DNA from: Slackia sp.
GTDB taxonomy: Bacteria; Actinomycetota; Coriobacteriia; Anaerosomatales; Anaerosomataceae
Reading direction: 5' to 3'
NCBI GenBank assembly: GCA_020725885.1
Contig: DYEA01000016.1
Coordinates: forward strand, 62,001 to 126,000
Length of the DNA stretch: 64,000 bases
Program-made: the position numbers and the translations under genes
Notes under the pieces: model-generated
The model's input: the letters and a program-made list of their open reading frames with translations, nothing else
Databases searched by the model: none
Told to the model about the DNA's origin: nothing
In this document: piece after piece, positions 33,435-44,237 of the stretch
Numbering within the stretch: position 1 is the first letter of the stretch
Layout of the letters: every line of letters starts with the position of its first letter

Positions 33435-35087
33435 TCACCCGCGCGGCGGCACCGCCAGATTGGGATCAGCGAACGCGAACGGCACGCCGTCGTTCTTCGA
33501 AGCGTACATGGCCATGTCCGCCGCGTGCATCAGCTCGCTGAAGCTGCGCCCGTCGGTGGGATAGAAGGCGATCCCCAGCGAGACCTCGATGGGCACCGCG
33601 CCGTCTTCGGTGATGAGCGGCTCTTCGAGCACCTTGACGATCTTGCGAGCGACGAGCCCCGCCGCTTTCCGTGAGTTCACGTTGGGCAGCAGGATCGTGA
33701 ACTCGTCGCCGCCCAGCCGTGCCACCGTGTCGCTTCTGCGGACGACCCTGCTCAGGCGGCGCCCGATCTCCGCGAGCAGCGCGTCGCCCACTGCGTGGCC
33801 CAGCGTATCGTTGACGAGCTTGAAGTCGTTGATGTCCATGAACATGACCGCGAAGCACGAGTCCTCGCGCTCGGCGCGGCTGATGGCGACGGCCAGGCGG
33901 TCGTCGAACAGCGCACGGTTCGGCAGCCCGGTGAGCAGGTCGTAGTACGCCATCTTCCGGATGGTCTCTTCGGCGCGCTTGCGCTCGGTGATGTCGTGCG
34001 CGACGGCCTGGACTGCAGGGCGCCCGTGGTACATCAGCGGAGTCGAGCTGACCTGCACGTCGACCGTCGAGCCGTCCTTCCTGAGGAACCGGAACTCGGT
34101 CGGCGGGAGCGGGCGACGCTCGATCACGGTCGTCCGGAGCGCGGCGGCGGCGCGGTCCTTGTACGCCGGATCCACGAACTCGAGCACGTGCGTGCCGAGC
34201 AGGTCCCGCGGGTCGTCGTAGCCGAGCATCCGCGCCCCGTTGGGGTTGATGAAGGACACGATGCCTTCGATGTGCACGAGGATCAGGTCGGGGGCCATCT
34301 CGACGAGGCTGCGGAACCGCTCCTCGCTCTCGCGCAGCGCCTTCTCGGCGCGACGCCGAACGGCGATCTCCTCGGTCAGGAGCTCGTTGGCCTTCTCCAG
34401 TTCGGCGGTCCGCTCGTGGACCTCGCGCTCGAGCCGTTCGTTGTACTCCTGCAAGGCGGTCTCGGCCCTGCGCACGTTGGTGATGTCCCGAGCGGTCTCG
34501 ACCACAGACTCGATCGAGCCGTCGGTCGCGAGGACGGGGTAGAACGTGGACTCGATCCAGCGCTCAGCGCCCGACGTGTCGACGCTGCGCCGGACGCTGT
34601 CCTGGGGAGCGTGGGTGCGGACGACGTCGTCCAGCCTGCACGCCTCGCACGGGCCGTCCAGTCCCAGCACCGCTTCGTAGCAGCGCTTGCCGACCAATGC
34701 GGCCGGGTCCAGCCCCGTGAGGCGCTTCGTGGCGGGGTTCGCGTAGCGGACGGTGTAGTCGGGATCGAGCACGACGACCGGGTCGGGGCTGTAGTCGTAC
34801 ACCATCTGGAGCTTGGAGCGCTCGTGCTCGAGCGTCCGCACGGTGGCGGCGTACTTGTCGAACATCGTCTGCGTGTACCAGGCGCCGCTCGCGATGAGCG
34901 CCGTGACGACGATGCGCAGCGCGAGCGTGGCCGGCTCAGGGTTCAAGAGGTCTTGCACGAATCCGCGGGCCTCGGGCGACAGCACGCCGTGCACGTAGCT
35001 CACGCCAAGCCAGAACGCGACTATGATGGCCAGAGCAGCAGCGAACAGCCGCGGCTCGGACCGCGAACCGTCTCGTGCGCGACCCAT
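33435..35087 (-). CDS. Membrane PAS-PAS-GGDEF diguanylate cyclase
   Basis: About 550 residues. Two membrane helices near the N-terminus (LFAAALAIIVAFWLGVSY and a second around residue 60) are followed by a PAS domain (about 95-210) containing a C-x2-C (PCEAC), a coiled coil, a second PAS (about 260-380) and a GGDEF domain. The catalytic RLGGDEF is intact, and RRSD lies five residues ahead, so the I-site for c-di-GMP feedback is present. The enzyme should make c-di-GMP from GTP in response to a signal sensed by PAS. ATG seven bases after AGGGG; another ATG five codons earlier is possible. Confidence 0.92.
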   Translation of the reverse strand: MGRARDGSRSEPRLFAAALAIIVAFWLGVSYVHGVLSPEARGFVQDLLNPEPATLALRIVVTALIASGAWYTQTMFDKYAATVRTLEHERSKLQMVYDYSPDPVVVLDPDYTVRYANPATKRLTGLDPAALVGKRCYEAVLGLDGPCEACRLDDVVRTHAPQDSVRRSVDTSGAERWIESTFYPVLATDGSIESVVETARDITNVRRAETALQEYNERLEREVHERTAELEKANELLTEEIAVRRRAEKALRESEERFRSLVEMAPDLILVHIEGIVSFINPNGARMLGYDDPRDLLGTHVLEFVDPAYKDRAAAALRTTVIERRPLPPTEFRFLRKDGSTVDVQVSSTPLMYHGRPAVQAVAHDITERKRAEETIRKMAYYDLLTGLPNRALFDDRLAVAISRAEREDSCFAVMFMDINDFKLVNDTLGHAVGDALLAEIGRRLSRVVRRSDTVARLGGDEFTILLPNVNSRKAAGLVARKIVKVLEEPLITEDGAVPIEVSLGIAFYPTDGRSFSELMHAADMAMYASKNDGVPFAFADPNLAVPPRG

Positions 35088-35296
35088 GCTGAATCCCCTC
35101 ATGAGAGCCCCTCATGCCGAGGATGGTCTTGCTAGACCATATCGGCACGCTCACCGACGATTGTTAGCCAGCGACCTGGTCGCCGCAACAGAGGCCCGCC
35201 GTTTCCTGACGAGCGGTTCGACGAACGGTTGGATGGCCCGGCGGACGGCTGGTGCTAGAATCGTCCGACACGTGGCAGCGGGAGCGGGAGGCGGAC

Positions 35297-36703
35297 ATGC
35301 GGATCGTGGTTCTTGGCGGCGGACCGGGCGGGTATTCGGCGGCCTTCGAGGCTGCGCGCCTCGGGGCGGACGTGGTGCTTGTCGAGCGCGACCGGCTCGG
35401 GGGGACGTGTCTGAACTGGGGGTGCGTGCCGACCAAAGCCATCCTGCGCTCCGCGCATGCCGTCCTGGACTCGCGGCGCGCGGACGCTCTCGGGCTGGCC
35501 GGCGGGGCGCTTTCGGTTGACCTGGACGCGCTCGTGCGCCGCACCGCGGGCGTGATGGACGAGCTGAGGAGCCAGCTCGAATCGACGGCGCGCCGCCTCA
35601 AGGTCTCGCTGGTCCACGGCACCGGACGTGTCGGACGCTCTGGCGTCGTCGAGGTCGCGCTCGCCGGAGGGGGGAGCGAGAGCGTCACGGCCGACGCCAT
35701 CATCGTCGCGGCCGGCTCTGAGCCCTTCCGTCTGCCCAACATCGACCACACGCTCGACGGCGTGTGGACGAGCGACGATGCCGTGTCGCTGCGTGGGATC
35801 CCGGAGCGGATCCTCGTCATCGGCGGCGGCGTGATCGGCCTCGAGTTCGCGTGCGCGTACGCGGCGTTCGGCAGCGAGGTCGCGGTGGTGGAGCTCACCG
35901 AGCAGGTGCTTCCCGGCATGGACAGACGCATCGCCCGTACCGTGCAGCAGGCGCTGGAGGAGCTCGGCGTCTCGTTCCGCCTTGGAGACGCGGTCGAGTC
36001 CGTCGAGCGCGCCGGTGAGACGATGCGCGCCGTCCTGCGCAGCGGCGAGGTGCTGGAGTCGCATGTCGTGCTCTCCGCCGTGGGACGTGTGCCGGCCGCG
36101 AGCGGCATCGGACTCGAGGATGCCGGCGTGGAGTTCGATCGCCGCGCCGTCAAGGTCGACGGGTCGTTCGCGACGACGGCCCCGGGCATCTTCGCGGTCG
36201 GGGACGCCATCGGCGGCATGATGCTGGCGCACGTCGCAGAAGCGGAAGGCCGTGCGGCGGCGCGCAACGCGGTCGCATGGCACGAGGCGCGGGTGGCGGG
36301 CGTCGAGCCCGCGTACGAGCGCGTCCGCTACGACTGCATCCCCGCGTGCGTGTACACCTTCCCGAACGTGGCGTCTGTGGGCGTGACGCGAGACGCAGCC
36401 GCAGCGGGCGGTATCGACGCGGTCCAGGCCGTCGCCAAGTTCACGGGCAACGCTCGCGCGCTGGCGGAGGGAGAGCCGGAAGGGTTCGTGCAGGTCGTCG
36501 CCGAGAAGGGCACAGGCCGGCTCGTGGGGTGCCAGATCGTCGGACCCTTCGCGGTGGAGATCGTCCACGAAGCGGCCGTCGCGATCCGCGAGGGGCTGAG
36601 CGTCGCGTCGCTCGGCGGCGCCGTCCACGCGCACCCCACGGTCTCGGAGACGCTGATGCTCGCGTGCGAAGAGGCGGCTTCGAAGGCGGGAGCACACCGC
36701 TGA
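35297..36703 (+). CDS. lpdA: Dihydrolipoyl dehydrogenase
   Basis: FAD-dependent disulfide oxidoreductase of 468 residues. The N-terminal FAD fold GGGPGGYSAAFEAARLG and the redox pair GGTCLNWGCVPTK are intact, with the NAD fold VIGGGVIGLEFACAY and the C-terminal HAHPTVSE His-Glu that activates the thiol. It reoxidises dihydrolipoamide on a 2-oxoacid dehydrogenase or on GcvH. Neither is in the window. TAGAAT at 35256 is a candidate -10. Start ATG after GGGAGG. Its stop overlaps the lipA start by one base. Confidence 0.93.
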   Translation: MRIVVLGGGPGGYSAAFEAARLGADVVLVERDRLGGTCLNWGCVPTKAILRSAHAVLDSRRADALGLAGGALSVDLDALVRRTAGVMDELRSQLESTARRLKVSLVHGTGRVGRSGVVEVALAGGGSESVTADAIIVAAGSEPFRLPNIDHTLDGVWTSDDAVSLRGIPERILVIGGGVIGLEFACAYAAFGSEVAVVELTEQVLPGMDRRIARTVQQALEELGVSFRLGDAVESVERAGETMRAVLRSGEVLESHVVLSAVGRVPAASGIGLEDAGVEFDRRAVKVDGSFATTAPGIFAVGDAIGGMMLAHVAEAEGRAAARNAVAWHEARVAGVEPAYERVRYDCIPACVYTFPNVASVGVTRDAAAAGGIDAVQAVAKFTGNARALAEGEPEGFVQVVAEKGTGRLVGCQIVGPFAVEIVHEAAVAIREGLSVASLGGAVHAHPTVSETLMLACEEAASKAGAHR

Positions 36704-37581
36704 TGGCGTACCAGCACGGAGAGCGCGCCGCAAGGATGCCGGCGTGGATGCGGCGGCCTCTCGCGCGAGAGGGGTCGTACACCGCCGTGAAGGGCGTCTT
36801 GGTGCAGCACGGGCTCAGCACCGTGTGCCAGTCGGCGAAGTGCCCGAACCAGGGAGAGTGCTTCTCGGCGGGCACGGCGACCTTCCTCGTCGCGGGGCCG
36901 GTCTGCACCCGTGCGTGCCGCTTCTGCGCGGTCGAGCCGGGCCGTCCCGCGCCGCTCGACCCGACGGAGCCGGACCGCGTCGCCGCCGCGGCCGCGCAGC
37001 TCGCGCTCGACCACATCGTCGTGACGATGGTGACGCGGGACGACCTCGAAGACGGGGCGGCCGGGCACGTGGCGAAGGTCATCCACGCCGTGCGAGGCGC
37101 GCGGCCAGGCACGGCGGTGGAGGTGCTGACCAGCGACTTCGCGGGTTCGTGGGCCGCGCTCGACACCGTGCTGGAGGCGGCCCCGGACGTGTTCAACCAC
37201 AACGTCGAGACCGTGCCGCGCCTGTATGCCTCGGTCAGGCCGCAGGCCGACTACGAGCGGAGCCTGCGCGTGCTCGCCCGCGCCGCCGAGCGCGGGACGC
37301 TGCCGGTGAAGTCCGGGCTCATGGTCGGCCTCGGGGAGTCGTACGAAGAGGTCGTGTCCGTGCTGCGCGATCTGCGTGATGCAGGCTGCTCGATCGTCAC
37401 GATCGGCCAGTACCTGCGGCCGAGCCCCGCTCATCTGCCGGTCGCCGAGTTCGTGCGTCCCGAAGTCTTCGAGGAGCTCGCCGCGCAGGCGCACGGCCTC
37501 GGGTTCGCCGCCGTGGCGTCCGGTCCCTTCGTGCGGTCGAGCTACCGGGCAGCAGAGGCGGCTACCGCGGCTCGAGCGTGA
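36703..37581 (+). CDS. lipA: Lipoyl synthase
   Basis: Radical-SAM enzyme of 292 residues inserting two sulfurs into octanoyl groups on carrier proteins. The auxiliary cluster motif CQSAKCPNQGEC, the radical-SAM motif CTRACRFC and the terminal RSSY are all present, and the family segment VTRDDLEDGAAGH follows. Coupled by TGATG to lpdA, implying a lipoyl-dependent complex elsewhere (glycine cleavage is a good guess). No LipB/LplA in the window. Its 3' end overlaps the convergent GGDEF gene by 20 bases. Confidence 0.95.
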   Translation: MAYQHGERAARMPAWMRRPLAREGSYTAVKGVLVQHGLSTVCQSAKCPNQGECFSAGTATFLVAGPVCTRACRFCAVEPGRPAPLDPTEPDRVAAAAAQLALDHIVVTMVTRDDLEDGAAGHVAKVIHAVRGARPGTAVEVLTSDFAGSWAALDTVLEAAPDVFNHNVETVPRLYASVRPQADYERSLRVLARAAERGTLPVKSGLMVGLGESYEEVVSVLRDLRDAGCSIVTIGQYLRPSPAHLPVAEFVRPEVFEELAAQAHGLGFAAVASGPFVRSSYRAAEAATAARA

Positions 37582-38605
37582 CGGGCTCTCCGGCCCGGTC
37601 GCGCCCGGCCCGCTTGGCCGCGTACAAGGACGAGTCCGCGGCCGCGATGATCTCGTCTGCGGTGCGGGGCTCGGAACCGGCGGGATCGAGCGCGACCGCC
37701 CCGCCGATCGTGACGCGGATCGGGATCTCCTGGCCGTCGTCGCTGAAGACCGAGCGGGTACGGACCGCTTCGAGCAGACGGCTGGCCAGCGCGCGGTAGT
37801 CGTCGGCTCCGGCCTCGGGCGCGACGACCACGAACTCGTCGCCGCCGTAGCGGAGCCCCATGTCAGACGACCTCACGGACGACTCGATGCTTGCGGCGAC
37901 GGCCCTGAGCGCCCGGTCTCCCACGCGATGGCCGTGCGTGTCGTTGATGGCTTTCAGGCCGTCGAGGTCGACGAGGGCGACGGCCACGGGCCTGCCGTAC
38001 CTCGCCGCCCAGGCCAGCCACTGCGGCAGGTGCGTGTCGAGCGCGCGCCGGTTCCGCAGGCCCGTCAGCGGATCCTTGGTCGCGAACCTTGTGAGCATGC
38101 GGTTGTCGGCGAGCGCGCGCTCGAGCACCTTCGCGAGCGTGGCGGAAAGCGAGCTCTGGTCCGCGTGCTTGCCGATTGCGCCGACGAGGCGCTCGATGTG
38201 GTGGCTGTACGCCACGTGCCGGTCTTGCGAGCGCGCGGGCTCCATCAAGTCGACCAGCTCGGCGAACAGGGGGTCGAGCATGAAGAACTCGACTTTGGCG
38301 GCGAGCGCCAGAGCCGCATCGGTATCCTCGGGGTCCGGCAAGGCGGTCCAGGCGCTGTCGACTTCGCGGCGGATGGTTTCCAGCCGTTTCAGCAAGGATT
38401 CAGGGTCGTCGACGATGTCGGGCAGCAGGCCGTGGTCCCACGCGTCCAGAAGCTCGGACCACCAGCCGACGTGCGTGCGCTCCTCGTCTGCGAGCGCGGA
38501 GAACAGCCGACGCACCTCGTCAGATGCGGTCGTGCTGGCCAGGGCGCGATACAGCCGCTCGGCCTGCGAGTCGAGCTCGACGCAGAGTGCAAGGATGTCG
38601 CGCAC
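37562..38605 (-). CDS. Ferritin-like domain fused to GGDEF diguanylate cyclase
   Basis: A 347-residue soluble protein. Residues 1-145 are four-helix-bundle-like with candidate di-iron ligands: E10 (or E16), E42 and H45 in an ExxH motif (EERTH), E106, and a fourth helix with H135/H136 and E138. This looks like a ferritin/rubrerythrin-type domain. The GGDEF domain follows with catalytic RYGGDEF at residues 252-258 and an I-site RSSD (245-248) five residues upstream of GGDEF, so it should make c-di-GMP and be feedback-inhibited. GTG start six bases after AAGGA. Metal binding is inferred. Confidence 0.8.
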   Translation of the reverse strand: MRDILALCVELDSQAERLYRALASTTASDEVRRLFSALADEERTHVGWWSELLDAWDHGLLPDIVDDPESLLKRLETIRREVDSAWTALPDPEDTDAALALAAKVEFFMLDPLFAELVDLMEPARSQDRHVAYSHHIERLVGAIGKHADQSSLSATLAKVLERALADNRMLTRFATKDPLTGLRNRRALDTHLPQWLAWAARYGRPVAVALVDLDGLKAINDTHGHRVGDRALRAVAASIESSVRSSDMGLRYGGDEFVVVAPEAGADDYRALASRLLEAVRTRSVFSDDGQEIPIRVTIGGAVALDPAGSEPRTADEIIAAADSSLYAAKRAGRDRAGEPVTLEPR

Positions 38606-38655
38606 GGCCGTCCTTCCGACGCTTCCAGTATGGCACGGTGCGGTAGGATTAGCAC

Positions 38656-39384
38656 ATGCCCTACGAGCCGCGCACATATCGCGAGCAGGTCGACCCGGCT
38701 GGTCTGGTCGGCTTCGAGGTGGTTCACGGCGAGACGGATCTGTTCGTGGCCGCTGCGCGCGACCTGGCAGAGGAGGCGCTCGACGTCGTGAAAGACCTGC
38801 GGCGAGCGCTCGACGCCTACGTCGTGACCCACCCGTGGTTCGCGGAAAGCCTGGCGCCGGTGCCGGTCGAGGACGACGCCCCGGGCATCGTGCGGTGGAT
38901 GGCCGCGGCCGCCGTCAGGACGGGCGTGGGGCCGATGGCCGCGGTTGCCGGCGCCGTCGCGGAAGCGGTCGCGCGCGCCTTGCAGCCGCGCTCGCGGGAA
39001 GTCATCGTCGAGAATGGCGGCGACGTGTTCATCCTGACCGAGACGGAGCGGCGGGTCCGGCTGGACGCGGGGGAGTCGCCGCTCTCGGGTCGCGTGGCCA
39101 TCGTCGTAGGACCTGCACCTGAAGGAGTCGCGGTCTGCACTTCGTCTGCGACGGTCGGTCCGAGCCTCAGCCTCGGCTCGGCGCACGCTGCGACCGTCGT
39201 CGCGAGCAGCGGCGCGCTCGCTGACGCGGCGGCGAGCGTCCTGGGCAACCTGCTGCACGATCCGGCAGACATCGCCGGCGCGCTCGAACGCGTCCTGGCC
39301 ATCGAGGGCGTCCTCGGCGCAGTGGCGGTCGTCGGCGATACGATAGGCGCGGCGGGCGCGGTCAGGCTCGATCGCGCCGCGTGA
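38656..39384 (+). CDS. UPF0280 family protein (COG2122, ApbE-like)
   Basis: A 242-residue protein with the family core VHGETDLFVAA near residue 30, HPWFAESLAPVPVEDDAPGI, RTGVGPMAAVAGAVAE and VIVENGGDVFI, which resembles the ApbE fold without its flavin-transfer Asp motif. The Methanosarcina homologue (MA1715, COG2122) has, as I recall, been tied to sulfide-based cysteine and homocysteine synthesis together with DUF39 and NIL-ferredoxin proteins, both encoded 11 kb away here. TAGGAT ends six bases before the ATG, and no Shine-Dalgarno is seen; a leaderless mRNA is possible. Confidence 0.85.
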   Translation: MPYEPRTYREQVDPAGLVGFEVVHGETDLFVAAARDLAEEALDVVKDLRRALDAYVVTHPWFAESLAPVPVEDDAPGIVRWMAAAAVRTGVGPMAAVAGAVAEAVARALQPRSREVIVENGGDVFILTETERRVRLDAGESPLSGRVAIVVGPAPEGVAVCTSSATVGPSLSLGSAHAATVVASSGALADAAASVLGNLLHDPADIAGALERVLAIEGVLGAVAVVGDTIGAAGAVRLDRAA

Positions 39385-39430
39385 CGGCGTTTCAGGACGA
39401 GACTGTGGCTGCCGAACGGGAAGGAGCGGC

Positions 39431-41794
<2,364 letters not shown>

Positions 41795-41795
<1 letters not shown>

Positions 41796-42793
41796 TGGCC
41801 TCGCGTGCTCGCGTCCGCATAGACCCGCGCCGGTGCGACCGCTGCGGCCGGTGTCTTTCTGTGTGCTCGCGCAACGCCATCCGCGTCGGCCGCACCTTCA
41901 TCGCGATCGATCCGGTCGCGTGCGATGCGTGCGGGGCGTGCGTCGACGCGTGCTCCCAAGGAGCGCTGACCGCTGACGTGGCGACGGGGAGCGCGCCGCG
42001 GCGTGCGAGCGTCCCAGTTCGAGCCGCGCCCCGTGCGCGCGCGGCTGCCGTCCCGGCAGCGACTCCGCGCTCGCGAAGCCAGAAAGCCGCGAGCGCCGCC
42101 GGCGACACTCAGTGGACGTTGCTCGAGGCGCTCACGATGCTTTCCGTCACGCTCGCCGCGTTCGTGGCCAAAGAGGCCGCGCTCGCGCTCGCTCCCGTGC
42201 GGGCGTTGCCTGTGGCGGCGATCGTGCTGGTGCGGGCCGCCGTCCTTGCCGGCTACTACGGCGTGCAAGTGGTCGCGCTGCGCTGGATCGTGTCGCGTCG
42301 CGGGATGGGGCTGCGCGATCTCGTCGCCGGTGACGGCGGCTGGGCGCGTTCCCGGGCCTGGGCCGTCGGGGCCGGAGCCGCGGCGCTCGTCGGGACGCGC
42401 GTGTTCGCGATCGCCTATGGGCTGCTCATGCGGGGCTTCGGCATCGTACCGGACTCGTCGGCGCTTCTGGAGACGTTCGGGGCGGAACCCGCCGGGCTCG
42501 TGCTCGCGGCCGTGCTGGTGGTCTTCGTCGGTCCGCTCGTCGAGGAGGCGGTGTTCCGCGGAGTCCTGCTCCAGGGGCTGGAGTCGAGGCTCGGGACCCC
42601 GCTCGCGATCGCGGTGCAGGCCCTCGTCTTCGCTGCGCTGCACCGTTCGGCGTGGCTGTTCGTGCCGATGGCGGTGCTGGGGGCCGCGCTCGGGTGGCTT
42701 GCGCACGCCACCCGGCGGCTGTCGCTCCCGGTGGCGGTCCATGCGTCGTACAATGCCATCACGGTCTTGGCCGCGTTCGCGCTGCACGGCTGA
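41795..42793 (+). CDS. Ferredoxin domain fused to CPBP (CAAX-like) intramembrane protease
   Basis: A 332-residue fusion. Residues about 10-65 hold two four-Cys motifs CDRCGRCLSVC and CDACGACVDAC, i.e. a 2[4Fe-4S] ferredoxin. After a 40-residue Ala/Arg/Pro linker come six to eight membrane helices with the CPBP/Rce1 signature: EEAVFRG (the EExxxR motif), FAALH (FxxxH) and HASYN (HxxxN/D). All catalytic residues are retained. The cluster end of each Cys motif has Ser where Pro is usual. Translationally coupled to ligA by TGATG. I know no established function for this combination. Confidence 0.8.
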
Positions 42794-42824
42794 GCGGCCC
42801 GCGGCGTCACGAGGAGGCGCTTCG

Positions 42825-43892
42825 ATGTCGGACGAGACGGCCCTGCCAGGGACCGGGGCCGCCCAAGGATTCGGTCAGCTGGCCGAGCGGGCGGTCCACC
42901 GCCTGTACGAACGCAGCCCCGAGAGCCGTCAGTTCATCAGCAGCTCGTACCAGGCCTGCCTCGAGGACATGGAGCATCACGCGCGCGCCCTCGCGGTCGC
43001 TCTCGAGACGGGCGAGCAGCGCCTTCTCGACGACTACGCGACGTGGGCGAAGGCTCTGCTGGCCCACCGTGGCCTCCCTGACTCGTGCCTCGTCGGGGCC
43101 CTCCTCGCGCTCCAGGAGACGGTCGCGGAGAGTCAAGACCCGGCTGCGGACCGCGCGGTGGCCATGCTCCAGGCCGCGCTCGCGCGGCTCGCTGAGGCCG
43201 ACCCCACGATACCCCCGTCGATCGACCCGTCCGACGACCTCGCGCCCATGGCCGCGCGCTACCTGGAGCTGCTGCTCGCCGGTGACCGGCCAGAAGCCAT
43301 GAGGCTTGTGCTCGACGCGGCTTCAGAGGGTATCGCGATCCGCGACCTCTACGACCGCGTCCTGCGGGCAGTCCAGCATGAAGTCGGCCGCCTCTGGCAG
43401 AGCGGACGCGTGAGCGTGGCGATGGAGCACTACATAACCGGCGTGAACCAGGTGCTCATGGCGCGGCTGTATCCGGTGGTGGCAGACCGGCCGTCGGCGG
43501 GTCCCAAGTTCGTCGGCGCGTGCGTCGGAGGGGAGCGTCACGAGCTCGGAATCCGTATGGTGTGCGACCTGCTGCAGCTTGAGGGCTGGGATGCCGTGTG
43601 CCTCGGAGCCGACACGCCGGTCGACGCCATCGTGGCTGCGCTCGCAGAACACAAGCCGGCCGTTCTCGGCCTGTCAGCGACGCTCGGGTTCAACGTTCCG
43701 CAGACCAGGCGGTTCATCGAAGCGGTGAGGGCGGCAGCGGGCGAGACGCGCGTGCACGTTATCGTGGGCGGCCGCCCGTTCGACGTCGTCCCTGATCTTT
43801 GGCGCCGCGTCGGCGCCGACGGCTACGCGCCGTCCGCCTCGGCAGCGGCGGAGTGGGCGCGGTCGCTCGTAGGCGGCGGCCAGGTCGCGTAG
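42825..43892 (+). CDS. Cobalamin-binding protein, CarH-like sensor without a DNA-binding domain
   Basis: A 355-residue protein. The C-terminal part has the CarH-type cap LWQSGRVSVAMEHYITG with W191-x9-E201-H202, and the Rossmann domain with E237-R-H239-x2-G242 (an ExHxxG lower-ligand motif) in GGERHELGIRMVCDLLQLEG. Together these two motifs suggest adenosylcobalamin light sensing rather than a methyltransferase. The residue after W191 is Gln, where CarH of Thermus has the upper-ligand His. Residues 1-135 form an unknown helical domain; no MerR helix-turn-helix is present. ATG after GAGGAGG. Output partner unknown. Confidence 0.8.
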   Translation: MSDETALPGTGAAQGFGQLAERAVHRLYERSPESRQFISSSYQACLEDMEHHARALAVALETGEQRLLDDYATWAKALLAHRGLPDSCLVGALLALQETVAESQDPAADRAVAMLQAALARLAEADPTIPPSIDPSDDLAPMAARYLELLLAGDRPEAMRLVLDAASEGIAIRDLYDRVLRAVQHEVGRLWQSGRVSVAMEHYITGVNQVLMARLYPVVADRPSAGPKFVGACVGGERHELGIRMVCDLLQLEGWDAVCLGADTPVDAIVAALAEHKPAVLGLSATLGFNVPQTRRFIEAVRAAAGETRVHVIVGGRPFDVVPDLWRRVGADGYAPSASAAAEWARSLVGGGQVA

Positions 43893-43895
43893 AAT
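43890..43895 (+). promoter_or_regulatory. Possible -10 element before gatC
   Basis: TAGAAT overlaps the stop codon of the cobalamin protein and lies 40 bases before the gatC start; no convincing -35 hexamer is seen. Weak evidence that gatCAB has its own promoter. Confidence 0.3.
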
Positions 43896-43934
43896 ACGCA
43901 CGCATTCGAGCATCTCGACGAAGGGTGTCCTGAC

Positions 43935-44237
43935 ATGGCGATCACTGAAGCCGAAGTCCGCCACGTGGCCATGCTCGCCCGGCTGGCGTTGACGGACGAG
44001 CAGGTGCAGCACCTTGCCCGCGAGCTCTCTTCGATCCTGGGCCACATCGACGAGATCAAAGCCCTCGACCTTGCTGGCGTCGAGCCCACCGCGCACGCGT
44101 TCCCGGTGCGCAACGTGATGCGACCGGACGAGGTCAGGCCCGGGCTGCCGCGGGACCTTGCGCTCGCGAACGCGCCTGAAGCGCGCGACGGGGCGTTCGT
44201 CATCCCGCGCATCGTCGGTGCAGAGGAGGGCGCGTGA
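43935..44237 (+). CDS. gatC: Glutamyl-tRNA(Gln)/aspartyl-tRNA(Asn) amidotransferase subunit C
   Basis: A 100-residue subunit that wraps around GatA and GatB and stabilises the complex. Typical N-terminal ITEAEVRHVAMLARLALTDEQ, followed by FPVRNVMRPDEVRPGLPRD and the C-terminal RDGAFVIPRIVGAEEGA. ATG preceded by GAAGGG. One-base overlap with gatA. Its presence means Gln-tRNA, and perhaps Asn-tRNA, is made by transamidation. Confidence 0.95.
   Translation: MAITEAEVRHVAMLARLALTDEQVQHLARELSSILGHIDEIKALDLAGVEPTAHAFPVRNVMRPDEVRPGLPRDLALANAPEARDGAFVIPRIVGAEEGA

Noticed and set aside
42003-42824. Upstream extension of the cobalamin protein across the CPBP gene
   Set aside because: Different frame over a clear gene, Arg/Ser-rich shadow sequence; the ATG at 42825 has GAGGAGG.
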